Shown: positions 32,992 through 39,456 of the stretch, one piece after another
Numbering within the stretch: position 1 is the stretch's first letter
How the letters are laid out: every line of letters starts with the position of its first letter
Assembly (NCBI GenBank): GCA_027313705.1
Contig: DAHVDE010000062.1
Span: 1-39,456 of the forward strand
Direction: 5' to 3'
Source of the DNA: Actinomycetota bacterium
GTDB taxonomy: Bacteria; Actinomycetota; Actinomycetes; Streptosporangiales; Streptosporangiaceae
Length of the DNA: 39,456 nt
Notes under the pieces: model-generated
What the model saw: only the letters and a program-made list of their open reading frames with translations
What the model was told of the DNA's origin: nothing
Database searches by the model: none
Made by a program: the position numbers and the translations under genes

Positions 32992-34608
32992 GTGCTTCTG
33001 CGCGAACTCGTGGCGACCTCAGCGGAGGTGGCCAGCTCGACCGCACGCAAGGCCAAGATCGCAGCGATCGGCGGCCTGCTCTCCAAGGTGCCGCCCGATG
33101 AGGTCCCTGCAGCGGTCGCGTTCTTGTCCGGCGAGCTGACGCAGCGCCAGATCGGCGTCGGCTATGCGGCGCTTACCGATCTGACTGTGCCTTCTGCGGT
33201 GACCGGGGTGATCGGGCCGGCCAGGGAACCCGCGCTTACGCTGACTCGTGCCGACGAGATTTTCGAGGAGATCGGCGCGATGCTCGGGCCAGGCTCGCAG
33301 GCCGCGAGGCGGGCCAAGCTGGCCGAGTTGCTCGGTGCGGCGACGGCAAGCGAGCAGCAGTTCCTGGTCAGGCTGATCGCCGGAGACCTTAGGCAGGGTG
33401 CGCTTGAGGGCGTCATGGCCGACGCGGTCGCCTTGGCTGCCGGCGTGCCTGCCGCCAAGGTACGCAGGGCGAGTCAGCTGCGCGGCTCGCTGCCGCAGGT
33501 CGCCAGGGCGGCGCTGCGCGCGGTCGCCGACGGCGCGGACACCGCGGAAGTCATCGCCGTGCTCGAGGCCTTCACCCTGGAAGTTGGCCAGCCGATCAGG
33601 CCAATGCTGGCCGGCTCAGCCCCGAGCATGGAAGCGGCACTGGCAAAGATCAGCCCGGCGGCGCTGGACTGGAAAATCGACGGCATCAGGGTTCAGATCC
33701 ACCGTCAGGGTAAGCGCGTCTGGGTGTTCACCAGGACCCTGGACGACATCACGAGCCGCGTGCCCGAACTCGTGTCCATCGCGCTCTCACTCGACGCCGA
33801 GTCTGCCGTGGTCGACGGCGAGGCGATCGCGCTGCGCGATGACCGGCGCCCCTACCCGTTCCAGGTGACCTCAGCCCGAGCCGCCAGTCAGTCGCCTCCG
33901 GGCGACTCGCGGGCACCGGTGCCGATCACCGCCTTCCTGTTCGACCTGCTGCACCTGAACGGCCGTGACCTGATCGACGAGCCCGCCGGCCAGCGGTTCG
34001 CGCGGCTCGCGGCGATCACTCCGGCGGAGCTGCTGATCCCCAGGCTCGTGACCGCCGACCTCGAGCAGGCCAGCGCCTTCTTCGCCGACGCGATCGACTG
34101 CGGGCATGAGGGCGTCGTGGTCAAGTCGGCCGACGCGCCCTATCAGACCGGCCGCCGGGGCGGCGACTGGATCAAGGTCAAGCCCCGCACCACCTTGGAC
34201 CTGGTCATCCTCGCGGTCGAGTGGGGACACGGGCGGCGCACCGGCCTGCTTTCCAACCTGCATCTCGGCGCCAGGGACCCGGAAACCGGCCAGTTCGTGA
34301 TGCTCGGCAAGACCTTCAAGGGCCTGACCGACGAGATGCTCAGGTGGCAGACCGAGCACCTGCTCGCGCTCGCCGATCCCCAGGTCGAGCGGCCGGCCGA
34401 ACAGGCCAGGCCCTATGGCGTGGTGCGGGTGCGACCGGAACTCGTCGCCGAGATCGCCTTCGACGGAGTGCAGGCGAGCACTCGCTATCCGGGCGGTGTC
34501 ACCCTCAGGTTCGCGCGCGTGCTCAGGTACCGCACGGACAAGCGGGCAGAGCAAGCCGACACCATCGGCGCCGTCCAGGCACTCTGGCCTGGACGGCGTG
34601 ACGAGTGA
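32992..34608 (+). CDS. ATP-dependent DNA ligase, LigB type
   Basis: The 538-aa protein matches actinobacterial LigB. It has an N-terminal helical DNA-binding domain (starting LLRELVATSAEVA), a nucleotidyltransferase domain with the adenylated Lys in DWKIDGIR (usual motif E-K-DG, here Asp first), FTRTLDDIT, VVDGEAI, FLFDLLHL, HEGVVVKS and WIKVKP, and an OB domain. It seals nicks using ATP. GTG 32992 is preferred because it begins exactly where family members do. No Shine-Dalgarno is seen, but CACAAT sits at 32980-32985, where a -10 for a leaderless mRNA would be. An in-frame ATG at 32941 would add 17 residues. Confidence 0.92.
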   Translation: MLLRELVATSAEVASSTARKAKIAAIGGLLSKVPPDEVPAAVAFLSGELTQRQIGVGYAALTDLTVPSAVTGVIGPAREPALTLTRADEIFEEIGAMLGPGSQAARRAKLAELLGAATASEQQFLVRLIAGDLRQGALEGVMADAVALAAGVPAAKVRRASQLRGSLPQVARAALRAVADGADTAEVIAVLEAFTLEVGQPIRPMLAGSAPSMEAALAKISPAALDWKIDGIRVQIHRQGKRVWVFTRTLDDITSRVPELVSIALSLDAESAVVDGEAIALRDDRRPYPFQVTSARAASQSPPGDSRAPVPITAFLFDLLHLNGRDLIDEPAGQRFARLAAITPAELLIPRLVTADLEQASAFFADAIDCGHEGVVVKSADAPYQTGRRGGDWIKVKPRTTLDLVILAVEWGHGRRTGLLSNLHLGARDPETGQFVMLGKTFKGLTDEMLRWQTEHLLALADPQVERPAEQARPYGVVRVRPELVAEIAFDGVQASTRYPGGVTLRFARVLRYRTDKRAEQADTIGAVQALWPGRRDE

Positions 34609-34613
34609 CCGGA

Positions 34614-35120
34614 TCAGCCAGGCAGGCGGGCCAGCCCGGCCGCGATGGCGTCGAGGTCGGGAAACAGGACTGCGGCGAACTGCCTGGTGTCGTCGTACAT
34701 GTTGAGCTTGGCTAGCTCGGCGTGCTCATGCCACCCGAAGGGGTGAGCGGGCGTGGTGAGCGGTTCTGGCACGTTCGCTATCGCGACGTAGAGGTGATCG
34801 ACATGGATGTGCGGCCCGGGCAGGTGGTTGTCGGTAGGTACCGGCTGCTCGATGATCCACCACGGGACGGCGGCAAGTTTCCCCGTCGCGCTCACCTCAG
34901 GAGGAGCGAGCCGAGACGGCGCCATCGCGAAGGTGACGGCGAGCCCGGTTTCCTCGGCCACCTCACGCCCGGCCGCCTCGTCCTCGTTCTCGTCGGGCTC
35001 GACATGGCCGCCGGGGATCATCAGCTTCCCGAGCAGCGGATGCAGGATCAGTCCTAGCTGCCAGGCACCGTCGTGCCTGCTGAAGACGAACGTGCTTGCT
35101 GTCGCATGCTTGGTGGTCAC
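34614..35120 (-). CDS. NUDIX hydrolase
   Basis: The 168-aa protein carries a complete Nudix box, G-x5-E-x7-REVAEETGL (about residues 38-60), which binds the metal and diphosphate. Family members hydrolyse nucleoside diphosphates linked to another group; the substrate here cannot be assigned. The His-rich segment GPHIHVDHLYVA follows the box. It converges on the DNA ligase gene (5-nt gap) and diverges from malic enzyme (49-nt gap). Confidence 0.92.
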   Translation of the reverse strand: MTTKHATASTFVFSRHDGAWQLGLILHPLLGKLMIPGGHVEPDENEDEAAGREVAEETGLAVTFAMAPSRLAPPEVSATGKLAAVPWWIIEQPVPTDNHLPGPHIHVDHLYVAIANVPEPLTTPAHPFGWHEHAELAKLNMYDDTRQFAAVLFPDLDAIAAGLARLPG

Positions 35121-35169
35121 TTAGTCATAGTGCCCTAGCACTGGCCGGTAAGTCCGCGATCATGTAACC

Positions 35170-36873
35170 ATGACGCGAACGCTGTGGCTGGACGGGGAAG
35201 GCAGATGGCACACCAGGCTGCGCGGCCGCGAGATCTTGTCCTATCCGCCGCTTAACCGCGGCACCGCATTCACCTACGCCGAGCGCCACGCGCTTGGCCT
35301 GACCGGCCTGATCCCGCCAGCCCTCGTCACGCTTGAGCATCAGGTGGCCCGCGTGCATGCGCAGTACCTGCGGCAGACAAGCAACCTGGCGAGGAACGTT
35401 TTCCTCAGGGCGATCCAGGACCGCAACGAGGTGCTCTTCTACCGGCTGCTGATCACCCATCTGACCGAGATGCTTCCGATCGTCTACACGCCGACTATCG
35501 GCGAGGCGATCAAGAGCTACAGCCATGAGTACCGCCGGCCGCGGGGCGTGTACCTCTCCGTGGACCGGCCCGAGCTGATCGAGGAGTCTCTGCGAGCGAC
35601 CGGCCTGGACAGCGACGATCTCGACCTGATCGTGGCGACCGACGCCGGCGCGATCCTCGGCATCGGTGACTGGGGTGTTGGCGGGATGGACATAGCGGTC
35701 GGGAAGCTAGCCGTTTACACTGCGGCGGGCGGGATCGATCCTGACCGGACCCTGCCAGTCATGCTCGACGTCGGCACCGACCGGCAGAGCCTGCTCGATG
35801 ATCCCCTCTACATGGGGAACCGGCACCCGAGGGTTGCGCCAGCGGACTACGACAGCTTCCTCGACGCGTTCGTCAGCGCCGTCAACCGGATGTTCCCGCG
35901 CGCGATGCTGCACTGGGAGGACATCGGGCTGGCCAACGCCAGGCGCCTGCTCGACAGGTACCGTCATCACCTGCTCACCTTCAACGACGACATCCAGGGC
36001 ACCGGCGCGGTCAACCTGGCGGCGGTGCTCGCCGCGGTCAGGGCGACTGGCACGCAGCCGCGTGACCACAGGGTAGTGGTCTTCGGGGCCGGCACGGCTG
36101 GCACCGGAATCGCCGATCAGCTGCGCGCCGAGATGGTGGCGAGCGGGATGCGGGAACAAGAGGCCAGGGCCAGGTTCTGGGCGATCGACCGGCCCGGCTT
36201 GCTCACCGCCGACCTGGACGGGCTCAGCGAAGCGCAGCGGCGCTGCGCGAGGGAGCTGGCAGAGACTACCGGCTGGCCGCGCGCGACGGACGGCAGGATC
36301 GGCCTGGCCGAGGTGGTCGCGGCGGTGCATCCGACCATCCTGGTCGGCACCTCAACCATGCCTGGCGCCTTCACCGAGGCGATAGTGAAAGACATGGCCG
36401 CTCACGTGCAGCGGCCGGTGATCTTGCCGATGTCCAATCCGACTGAGCTCGCCGAGGCCGTCCCTGCCGACCTGATCGCGTGGACGGAAGGCAGGGCGCT
36501 GGTGGCCACCGGCAGCCCCTTTTCCCCGGTGCGGTACGGCGACATAGATTTCGTGTTCGGCCAGGCGAACAACGCGCTGGTGTTTCCTGGCATCGGACTT
36601 GGCGTAATCGCCGCGCAGGCGTCGAGAGTCACCGACGGGATGCTAGCCGCCGCTGCTCACGCGGTGGCCAGCCTGACTGACTCGGCGCGCCAGGGCGCGG
36701 CGCTGCTGCCGCCGGTGGCGGAACTGCGTGACACCTCGGTCGCGGTCGCGGTCGCGGTCGCGCGGGCCGCGCGGGAAGACGGTGTCGCCCGCGCTACTCT
36801 GGGCGAGGATCTGACCGCGCAGGTCAAGGACCTGATGTGGCAGCCCGTCTACCGGCCGATCGTGCCTGAGTGA
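35170..36873 (+). CDS. NAD-dependent malic enzyme
   Basis: The 567-aa enzyme oxidatively decarboxylates malate to pyruvate. It is of the long (MaeA/SfcA, eukaryote-like) type: RNVFLRAIQDRNEVLFYRLL, with the catalytic Tyr in VYTPTIGEA; DVGTDRQSLLDDPLYMG; the metal site in WEDIG and FNDDIQGTG; and the dinucleotide fold VVVFGAGTAGTG. NAD rather than NADP is inferred from the family. ATG 35170 has no obvious ribosome site. A (GGTCGC)4 run at 36738-36761 encodes Val-Ala repeats. The DUF2752 gene follows after 6 nt. Confidence 0.93.
   Translation: MTRTLWLDGEGRWHTRLRGREILSYPPLNRGTAFTYAERHALGLTGLIPPALVTLEHQVARVHAQYLRQTSNLARNVFLRAIQDRNEVLFYRLLITHLTEMLPIVYTPTIGEAIKSYSHEYRRPRGVYLSVDRPELIEESLRATGLDSDDLDLIVATDAGAILGIGDWGVGGMDIAVGKLAVYTAAGGIDPDRTLPVMLDVGTDRQSLLDDPLYMGNRHPRVAPADYDSFLDAFVSAVNRMFPRAMLHWEDIGLANARRLLDRYRHHLLTFNDDIQGTGAVNLAAVLAAVRATGTQPRDHRVVVFGAGTAGTGIADQLRAEMVASGMREQEARARFWAIDRPGLLTADLDGLSEAQRRCARELAETTGWPRATDGRIGLAEVVAAVHPTILVGTSTMPGAFTEAIVKDMAAHVQRPVILPMSNPTELAEAVPADLIAWTEGRALVATGSPFSPVRYGDIDFVFGQANNALVFPGIGLGVIAAQASRVTDGMLAAAAHAVASLTDSARQGAALLPPVAELRDTSVAVAVAVARAAREDGVARATLGEDLTAQVKDLMWQPVYRPIVPE
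36738..36761. repeat. (GGTCGC)4 microsatellite in malic enzyme
   Basis: Four exact hexamer copies encode Val-Ala pairs near the C-terminus. Length changes of one unit would stay in frame. Confidence 0.8.
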
Positions 36874-36879
36874 GGAGCC

Positions 36880-37323
36880 ATGCTAATCAGGAGAACGTAC
36901 TCACTGCCTGAGAAGCTGACCATGGCAAGCGCGGTGGTCGCCGCCGCTGGCATGGTCTATCCGGAAGTCATGAAACTCACCGGCGGGCGGGGCGTGTTCT
37001 GCCCGCTGCGGACCATGACCGGCGTACCCTGCCCGTTCTGCGGCTTCACTACCGCGACCGTGGCGCTCACCCACGGCGAATGGGCCGCCGCGCTCGAGGC
37101 AAGCCCGCTCGCCTGCCTCGCGGCGGCGACTGCGCTTGGAACGGCTCCCCTGCTCGCCGCTCGCACTGGCGGCCTGGCCCCCCCGCCAAGACCGGCCTGC
37201 GCCCGTACCAGGCGGCTTATCGCGGTGGCCGGCGGGGCGGTGGTGGCTGCTAGCTGGCTGTATCAATTGCGCAGGCACGGTCTGATCGGGTCGGCTAGCT
37301 CATCCCGCCGCGATCGCGGATGA
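36880..37323 (+). CDS. DUF2752 membrane protein
   Basis: The 147-aa protein has the family signature CPLRTMTGVPCPFCGFTTA, with Cys at each end of the loop, and about three hydrophobic helices (about 13-32, 67-92, 112-130). DUF2752 proteins are of unknown function; the CPxCG pair suggests metal or redox chemistry. ATG 36880 has GAGGAG immediately upstream. It is likely co-transcribed with malic enzyme. Its last 29 nt overlap, in antisense, the convergent DUF4282 gene. Confidence 0.88.
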   Translation: MLIRRTYSLPEKLTMASAVVAAAGMVYPEVMKLTGGRGVFCPLRTMTGVPCPFCGFTTATVALTHGEWAAALEASPLACLAAATALGTAPLLAARTGGLAPPPRPACARTRRLIAVAGGAVVAASWLYQLRRHGLIGSASSSRRDRG

Positions 37324-37873
37324 CCCTGATGTCATTGGCCAGCCGGAAGATCACCATGATCAGTTCCATGTAGATCCTGGTCAGCAGCAGGCTGAAGAGG
37401 AAGTACAGCGGGCAGAGGATAATCAGGAAGAAGAAGCCGTAGACCCCGAAGTACGTGAAGCCAATGATGGCCAGCCAGAGCGTGAAGAACCCGATGCCGA
37501 TCATGGCCAGGATGTAGACGACCTTGACGATCGAGGGCGTCACGAACGAGTCGAAAGACACGTCGAACAGCGAGCCGAAGAATCCCTTGGAACCGGACGG
37601 CTTCTGCTGGCTCGGCGCGGCAGGAAACCCGGTGTCGTAACCAGTGCCTGACCCGAATCCTGGCTGGGCTTGATAAGCGGGCCCCTGCTGCTGATAGGCC
37701 GGGCCCTGCTGGTAGGCAGGTTCTTGCGGCTGGTAGGCGGGACCTTGCGGCGACTGCTGATACGCGGGTCCTTGCTGTTGCTGGTAGCTCGGATAAGCCT
37801 GCGTTGGATAGGTGTCGGACTGGCCGGGCATCCCATAGTCCGGACGTCCTTGCCCATATCCGGGATCGCTCAC
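37295..37873 (-). CDS. DUF4282 membrane protein with Gln/Pro/Tyr-rich N-terminus
   Basis: The 192-aa protein has a disordered N-terminal about 95 residues with five (G/E)PAYQ repeats, then a DUF4282 domain with two long transmembrane helices (about 115-140 and 143-170) ending RLANDIRVIRDR. The role of the family is unknown. GTG 37873 follows GGAG at 7 nt. Its 173-nt upstream region contains an AT-rich island (about 37980-38005) but no clear promoter. It overlaps DUF2752 convergently by 29 nt. Confidence 0.88.
   Translation of the reverse strand: MSDPGYGQGRPDYGMPGQSDTYPTQAYPSYQQQQGPAYQQSPQGPAYQPQEPAYQQGPAYQQQGPAYQAQPGFGSGTGYDTGFPAAPSQQKPSGSKGFFGSLFDVSFDSFVTPSIVKVVYILAMIGIGFFTLWLAIIGFTYFGVYGFFFLIILCPLYFLFSLLLTRIYMELIMVIFRLANDIRVIRDRGGMS
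37670..37771 (-). repeat. Imperfect repeats encoding (G/E)PAYQ
   Basis: Five related units spaced 6-9 codons apart in the DUF4282 gene (residues 35-39, 44-48, 51-55, 57-61, 64-68). Low-complexity coding repeat likely to vary in number between strains. Confidence 0.75.
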
Positions 37874-38046
37874 CGTCTTGCTCCTTTTGCGGAAGATGAG
37901 AGGTTTGAGCCGTGGCGGCGCCAGGTATCCGCGACTACGAGGCGCGCGCTCGTTCGGGGATCGTAACAGGCGGAGCGGACTAAATACCTTTAATGCTTAA
38001 ACCTGACTGAGCGGGGTAAGTATCAGAGGTTTGCCACCGTCTGCGA

Positions 38047-38652
38047 CTATCGCTGGGTCTCCCTGGCGCGGCGGCGCACGGAGATGCTGCCGATGATGCT
38101 GACGCCGCTGACTCGCAGCACTGGCGCGTCGGGCTTGGCGGATTCTGCGGTGTCAGGAGGCACTTCCCGCCCCCCGATCAGGGCCAGGCCATCGTCGATG
38201 ACGTGAACCTCAGGCGGGACGATGATCTCGACTCCGCCGACGATGCAGGTAGCCTTGACCTCGATCTCGCCGCCGGGCAGCGTCGCCTCCCGCAAGTCGA
38301 GATGAACTTCGCCGAAGACGGACACCGCCTGGACTCTGGCAGGCACCAGCCAGGCCCCAGTCCTCCTGATCACGCTGACCAGAGCCACCATCCGGCCAGG
38401 CCGGCCGTGCTCAAGCTGACCGGGCCGGCCGGTACCGGCCGCGACCGCCCCGACTGCACCAGGCAGATCCCTGACCGCGGGCAGCAGGTCGGCCTGCGTC
38501 TTGGCCGCGAAGACGGCATCGATGCGCGCCGAGTGTTCTTCCGGGGACAGGCGACCCTCGGCCAGCGCATTGCCGAGGATAGACGCGACCCGGTCACGAT
38601 CGGCGTCCGAGATCCGCATCAGGGAAATTTCGCTGGGTTTCTCCTCGGCCAC
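38047..38652 (-). CDS. DUF1707 plus LiaF-like C-terminal domain protein
   Basis: The 201-aa protein opens with a DUF1707 domain (MRISDADRDRVASILGNALAEGRLS, seen as DADRDRVA and RLSPEEHSARID), then an Ala/Gly linker, then a beta-rich C-terminal domain like that of LiaF/DUF2154 (VSVFGEVHLDLREA, GGVEIIVPPEV). Such proteins are linked to envelope stress sensing, but this one has no clear membrane segment. GTG 38652 follows GGAG at 9 nt; TTG 38670 is an alternative. Confidence 0.88.
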   Translation of the reverse strand: MAEEKPSEISLMRISDADRDRVASILGNALAEGRLSPEEHSARIDAVFAAKTQADLLPAVRDLPGAVGAVAAGTGRPGQLEHGRPGRMVALVSVIRRTGAWLVPARVQAVSVFGEVHLDLREATLPGGEIEVKATCIVGGVEIIVPPEVHVIDDGLALIGGREVPPDTAESAKPDAPVLRVSGVSIIGSISVRRRARETQR

Positions 38653-39015
38653 CCGGCTATTCTCCGCCAAGCAGCCGGCCGATGGCTACCTGGCCGGATA
38701 AATCACGCGTCGTCATACTCCCTGAAGGACTATTGGGTGGGGTTACATGCGGTGGGCGAGCACCGCGCTGTCCACGCAGACCTGCGTGCAGCTGACCAGC
38801 TCGCGCAAGTCAGGCCCGAGCTGCCCGACTCGTTCGGCAAGGTGCCGACGCGGGTCAGGCGAGGTGTACGAAACTGACGAACCATTCTGGGACTCAAAGC
38901 GCGTAGACCGCCAGCGCTGACTGGCTGGCTTGCTAGGCTGTCGTGACTGATTTGCAGGAGTGCCGGATCGGTGGTGGACTCGGCATTCGGAGTCGTTGAC
39001 GTGAGGAAACCAACT
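38653..39015. other. 363-nt gap with one weak small-ORF candidate
   Basis: No clear gene. A 46-aa plus-strand frame at 38737-38877 starts with GTG after AAGGA (7-nt spacing) and has ordinary codon use. The opposite strand has an equally plausible open frame over 38750-38950 ending ...VLAHRM but no start codon. It may be a gene relic or non-coding. Nothing else is recognised. Confidence 0.4.
38737..38877 (+). CDS. Possible 46-aa small protein
   Basis: GTG start with AAGGA seven bases upstream; the product is helical and charged (HADLRAADQLAQVRPEL). There is no family match and no operon partner. Coding status is doubtful because the opposite strand has a similar third-position GC bias. Confidence 0.2.
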   Translation: MGLHAVGEHRAVHADLRAADQLAQVRPELPDSFGKVPTRVRRGVRN

Positions 39016-39135
39016 GTGAAAAAGCTGATCATCCTGGCCGTCATCGCGGTCGGACTGGCCGCTATCTGGCGCAAGGTCCAGGCCGATCGCGCCGAGCTAG
39101 ACCTGTGGACCGAGGCGACCACCTCAGACGAGTAA
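39016..39135 (+). CDS. DLW-39 family small protein
   Basis: Exactly 39 residues, beginning KKLIILAVIAVGLAAIWRK after Met and containing the diagnostic LDLWTEAT; the family is named for this motif and length. It has one short N-terminal transmembrane helix. It is conserved in actinomycetes beside the tRNA-Ala/tRNA-Ile and gyrA region, and its function is unknown. The GTG start at 39016 follows GAGGAA; GTG 39001 in the same frame would add five residues. Confidence 0.88.
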   Translation: MKKLIILAVIAVGLAAIWRKVQADRAELDLWTEATTSDE

Positions 39136-39138
39136 CCC

Positions 39139-39188
39139 ACGGCAGCACCGCCGCGCCCGCCAGCCAACGGGCGCGCTTGCGGTGCCGT
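39139..39188 (+). terminator. Long hairpin after the DLW-39 gene
   Basis: Stem segments acggca/tgccgt, ccgc/gcgg and a perfect 8-bp cgcgcccg/cgggcgcg (39152-39159, 39168-39175) stack with small bulges. It begins 4 nt past the stop codon, so it probably ends the DLW-39 transcript before tRNA-Ala. Confidence 0.65.
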
Positions 39189-39210
39189 ACCCTTGGGCTA
39201 GCAACACCTT

Positions 39211-39283
39211 GGGGCTATAGCTCAGATGGAAGAGCACCTGCTTTGCAAGCAGGGGGTCAGCGGTTCGAGCCCGCTTAGCTCCA
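39211..39283 (+). tRNA. tRNA-Ala(UGC)
   Basis: 73 nt; acceptor GGGGCTA (39211-39217) pairs with TAGCTCC (39276-39282), with one G-U pair and A discriminator at 39283. The G3-U70 pair is the alanine identity element. The anticodon loop TTTGCAA gives UGC. CCA is not encoded. A TAGCAA box at 39199-39204 with TTGCGG 16 nt upstream could be its promoter. Confidence 0.96.
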
Positions 39284-39335
39284 CTCCCCTCTTTTCCCAG
39301 GTCAGCGGCCATGTCGCGGCCCGTCTCCTTCCGGC

Positions 39336-39456
39336 TCATGAGGCTTCGTTGCGTCGGCGTGCCCGTTGCGTGCCCGATCGCTTGCTCTTGGCCCGCTTCA
39401 GTTCGCTCGCGGCCAGGTCGCCGAGAGCGTCGGCTATCTCGCGCTGGCGGGCATCA
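39336..39456 (-). CDS. C-terminal fragment of an unidentified protein, cut by the window edge
   Basis: About 39 codons end at TGA 39336-39338. The visible residues (REIADALGDLAASELKRAK, then a basic KRSGTQRARRRN tail) look like real protein with a charged helix. No family can be named. Its position, 52 nt past the tRNA-Ala 3' end and pointing towards it, is where integrases of tRNA-borne elements often lie, and the basic helical tail would suit one, but this is inference. In most relatives tRNA-Ile and gyrA are expected here. Confidence 0.45.
   Translation of the reverse strand, partial: DARQREIADALGDLAASELKRAKSKRSGTQRARRRNEAS

Noticed and set aside
38730-39167. 145-codon minus-strand frame over DLW-39
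   Set aside because: Antisense to the clear DLW-39 gene and its terminator; Ser/Ala-rich with no family.
39124-39339. Minus-strand frame reading KRARTADPLLAKQVLFHLSYSPK
   Set aside because: It is the antisense translation of tRNA-Ala, a well-known false protein in databases.
1-39456. CRISPR arrays or insertion sequences
   Set aside because: No regularly spaced direct repeats and no transposase motifs were found.

Overview
The window is high-GC DNA with GTG starts, many ATGA start/stop overlaps and a gene order typical of the oriC-proximal part of an actinomycete chromosome. It carries the fhaA-fhaB-pstP-rodA-pbpA-pknB block, crgA, rhomboid-ppiA, a DLW-39 peptide gene next to tRNA-Ala, and bpa next to pheA. 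A Streptosporangiales/Streptomyces-like filamentous actinomycete fits best; the genus cannot be fixed from sequence alone. The proteasome activator Bpa implies that a 20S proteasome is encoded elsewhere.

Left part (1-9.5 kb). A tRNA-Ser(GCU) and an acyl-CoA synthetase lie downstream of a SigE-family sigma factor on the minus strand. Opposite them is an uncommon two-gene unit: a DUF5666-like/double-psi-barrel protein followed by a MauE-like membrane protein with a Cys-Gly-Cys motif. An AAA ATPase gene bracketed by a 17-bp inverted repeat follows, then a CtaG-type oxidase assembly protein, tRNA-Ser(UGA), a second ECF sigma factor with a one-pass membrane partner, and a MazEF-type toxin-antitoxin pair with a palindromic operator.

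Middle (9.5-22.3 kb). Bpa converges on a minus-strand unit that runs STAS antagonist, GT2 glycosyltransferase, GT-C mannosyltransferase, pheA. Next come an arginine-deiminase-like protein that lacks the usual catalytic Cys and His, an RsbW-like anti-sigma kinase, a Wzm/Wzt-type polysaccharide ABC exporter, an orphan PAS-GAF histidine kinase, a lipoprotein with a subtilisin-inhibitor-like domain, an Fpg/Nei DNA glycosylase and tRNA-Leu(CAG).

Right part (22.3-39.5 kb). The cell-wall/division Ser/Thr phosphorylation operon (fhaA, fhaB, pstP, rodA/ftsW, pbpA, pknB) runs with tight coupling and is followed by crgA. After it come ppiA and a zinc-finger rhomboid (minus), an ATP-dependent DNA ligase of LigB type, a NUDIX hydrolase, malic enzyme with a DUF2752 protein, DUF4282 and DUF1707 proteins, DLW-39 and tRNA-Ala(UGC). 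A truncated reading frame abuts the tRNA at the window edge and may be the end of an integrated element.

Most of the window is conserved chromosomal backbone. The least familiar items are the DUF5666/DPBB-MauE pair, the IR-flanked ATPase, the catalytically altered ArcA homologue, the SSI-like lipoprotein, and the frame next to tRNA-Ala. No CRISPR array, insertion sequence or prophage structural gene was seen.
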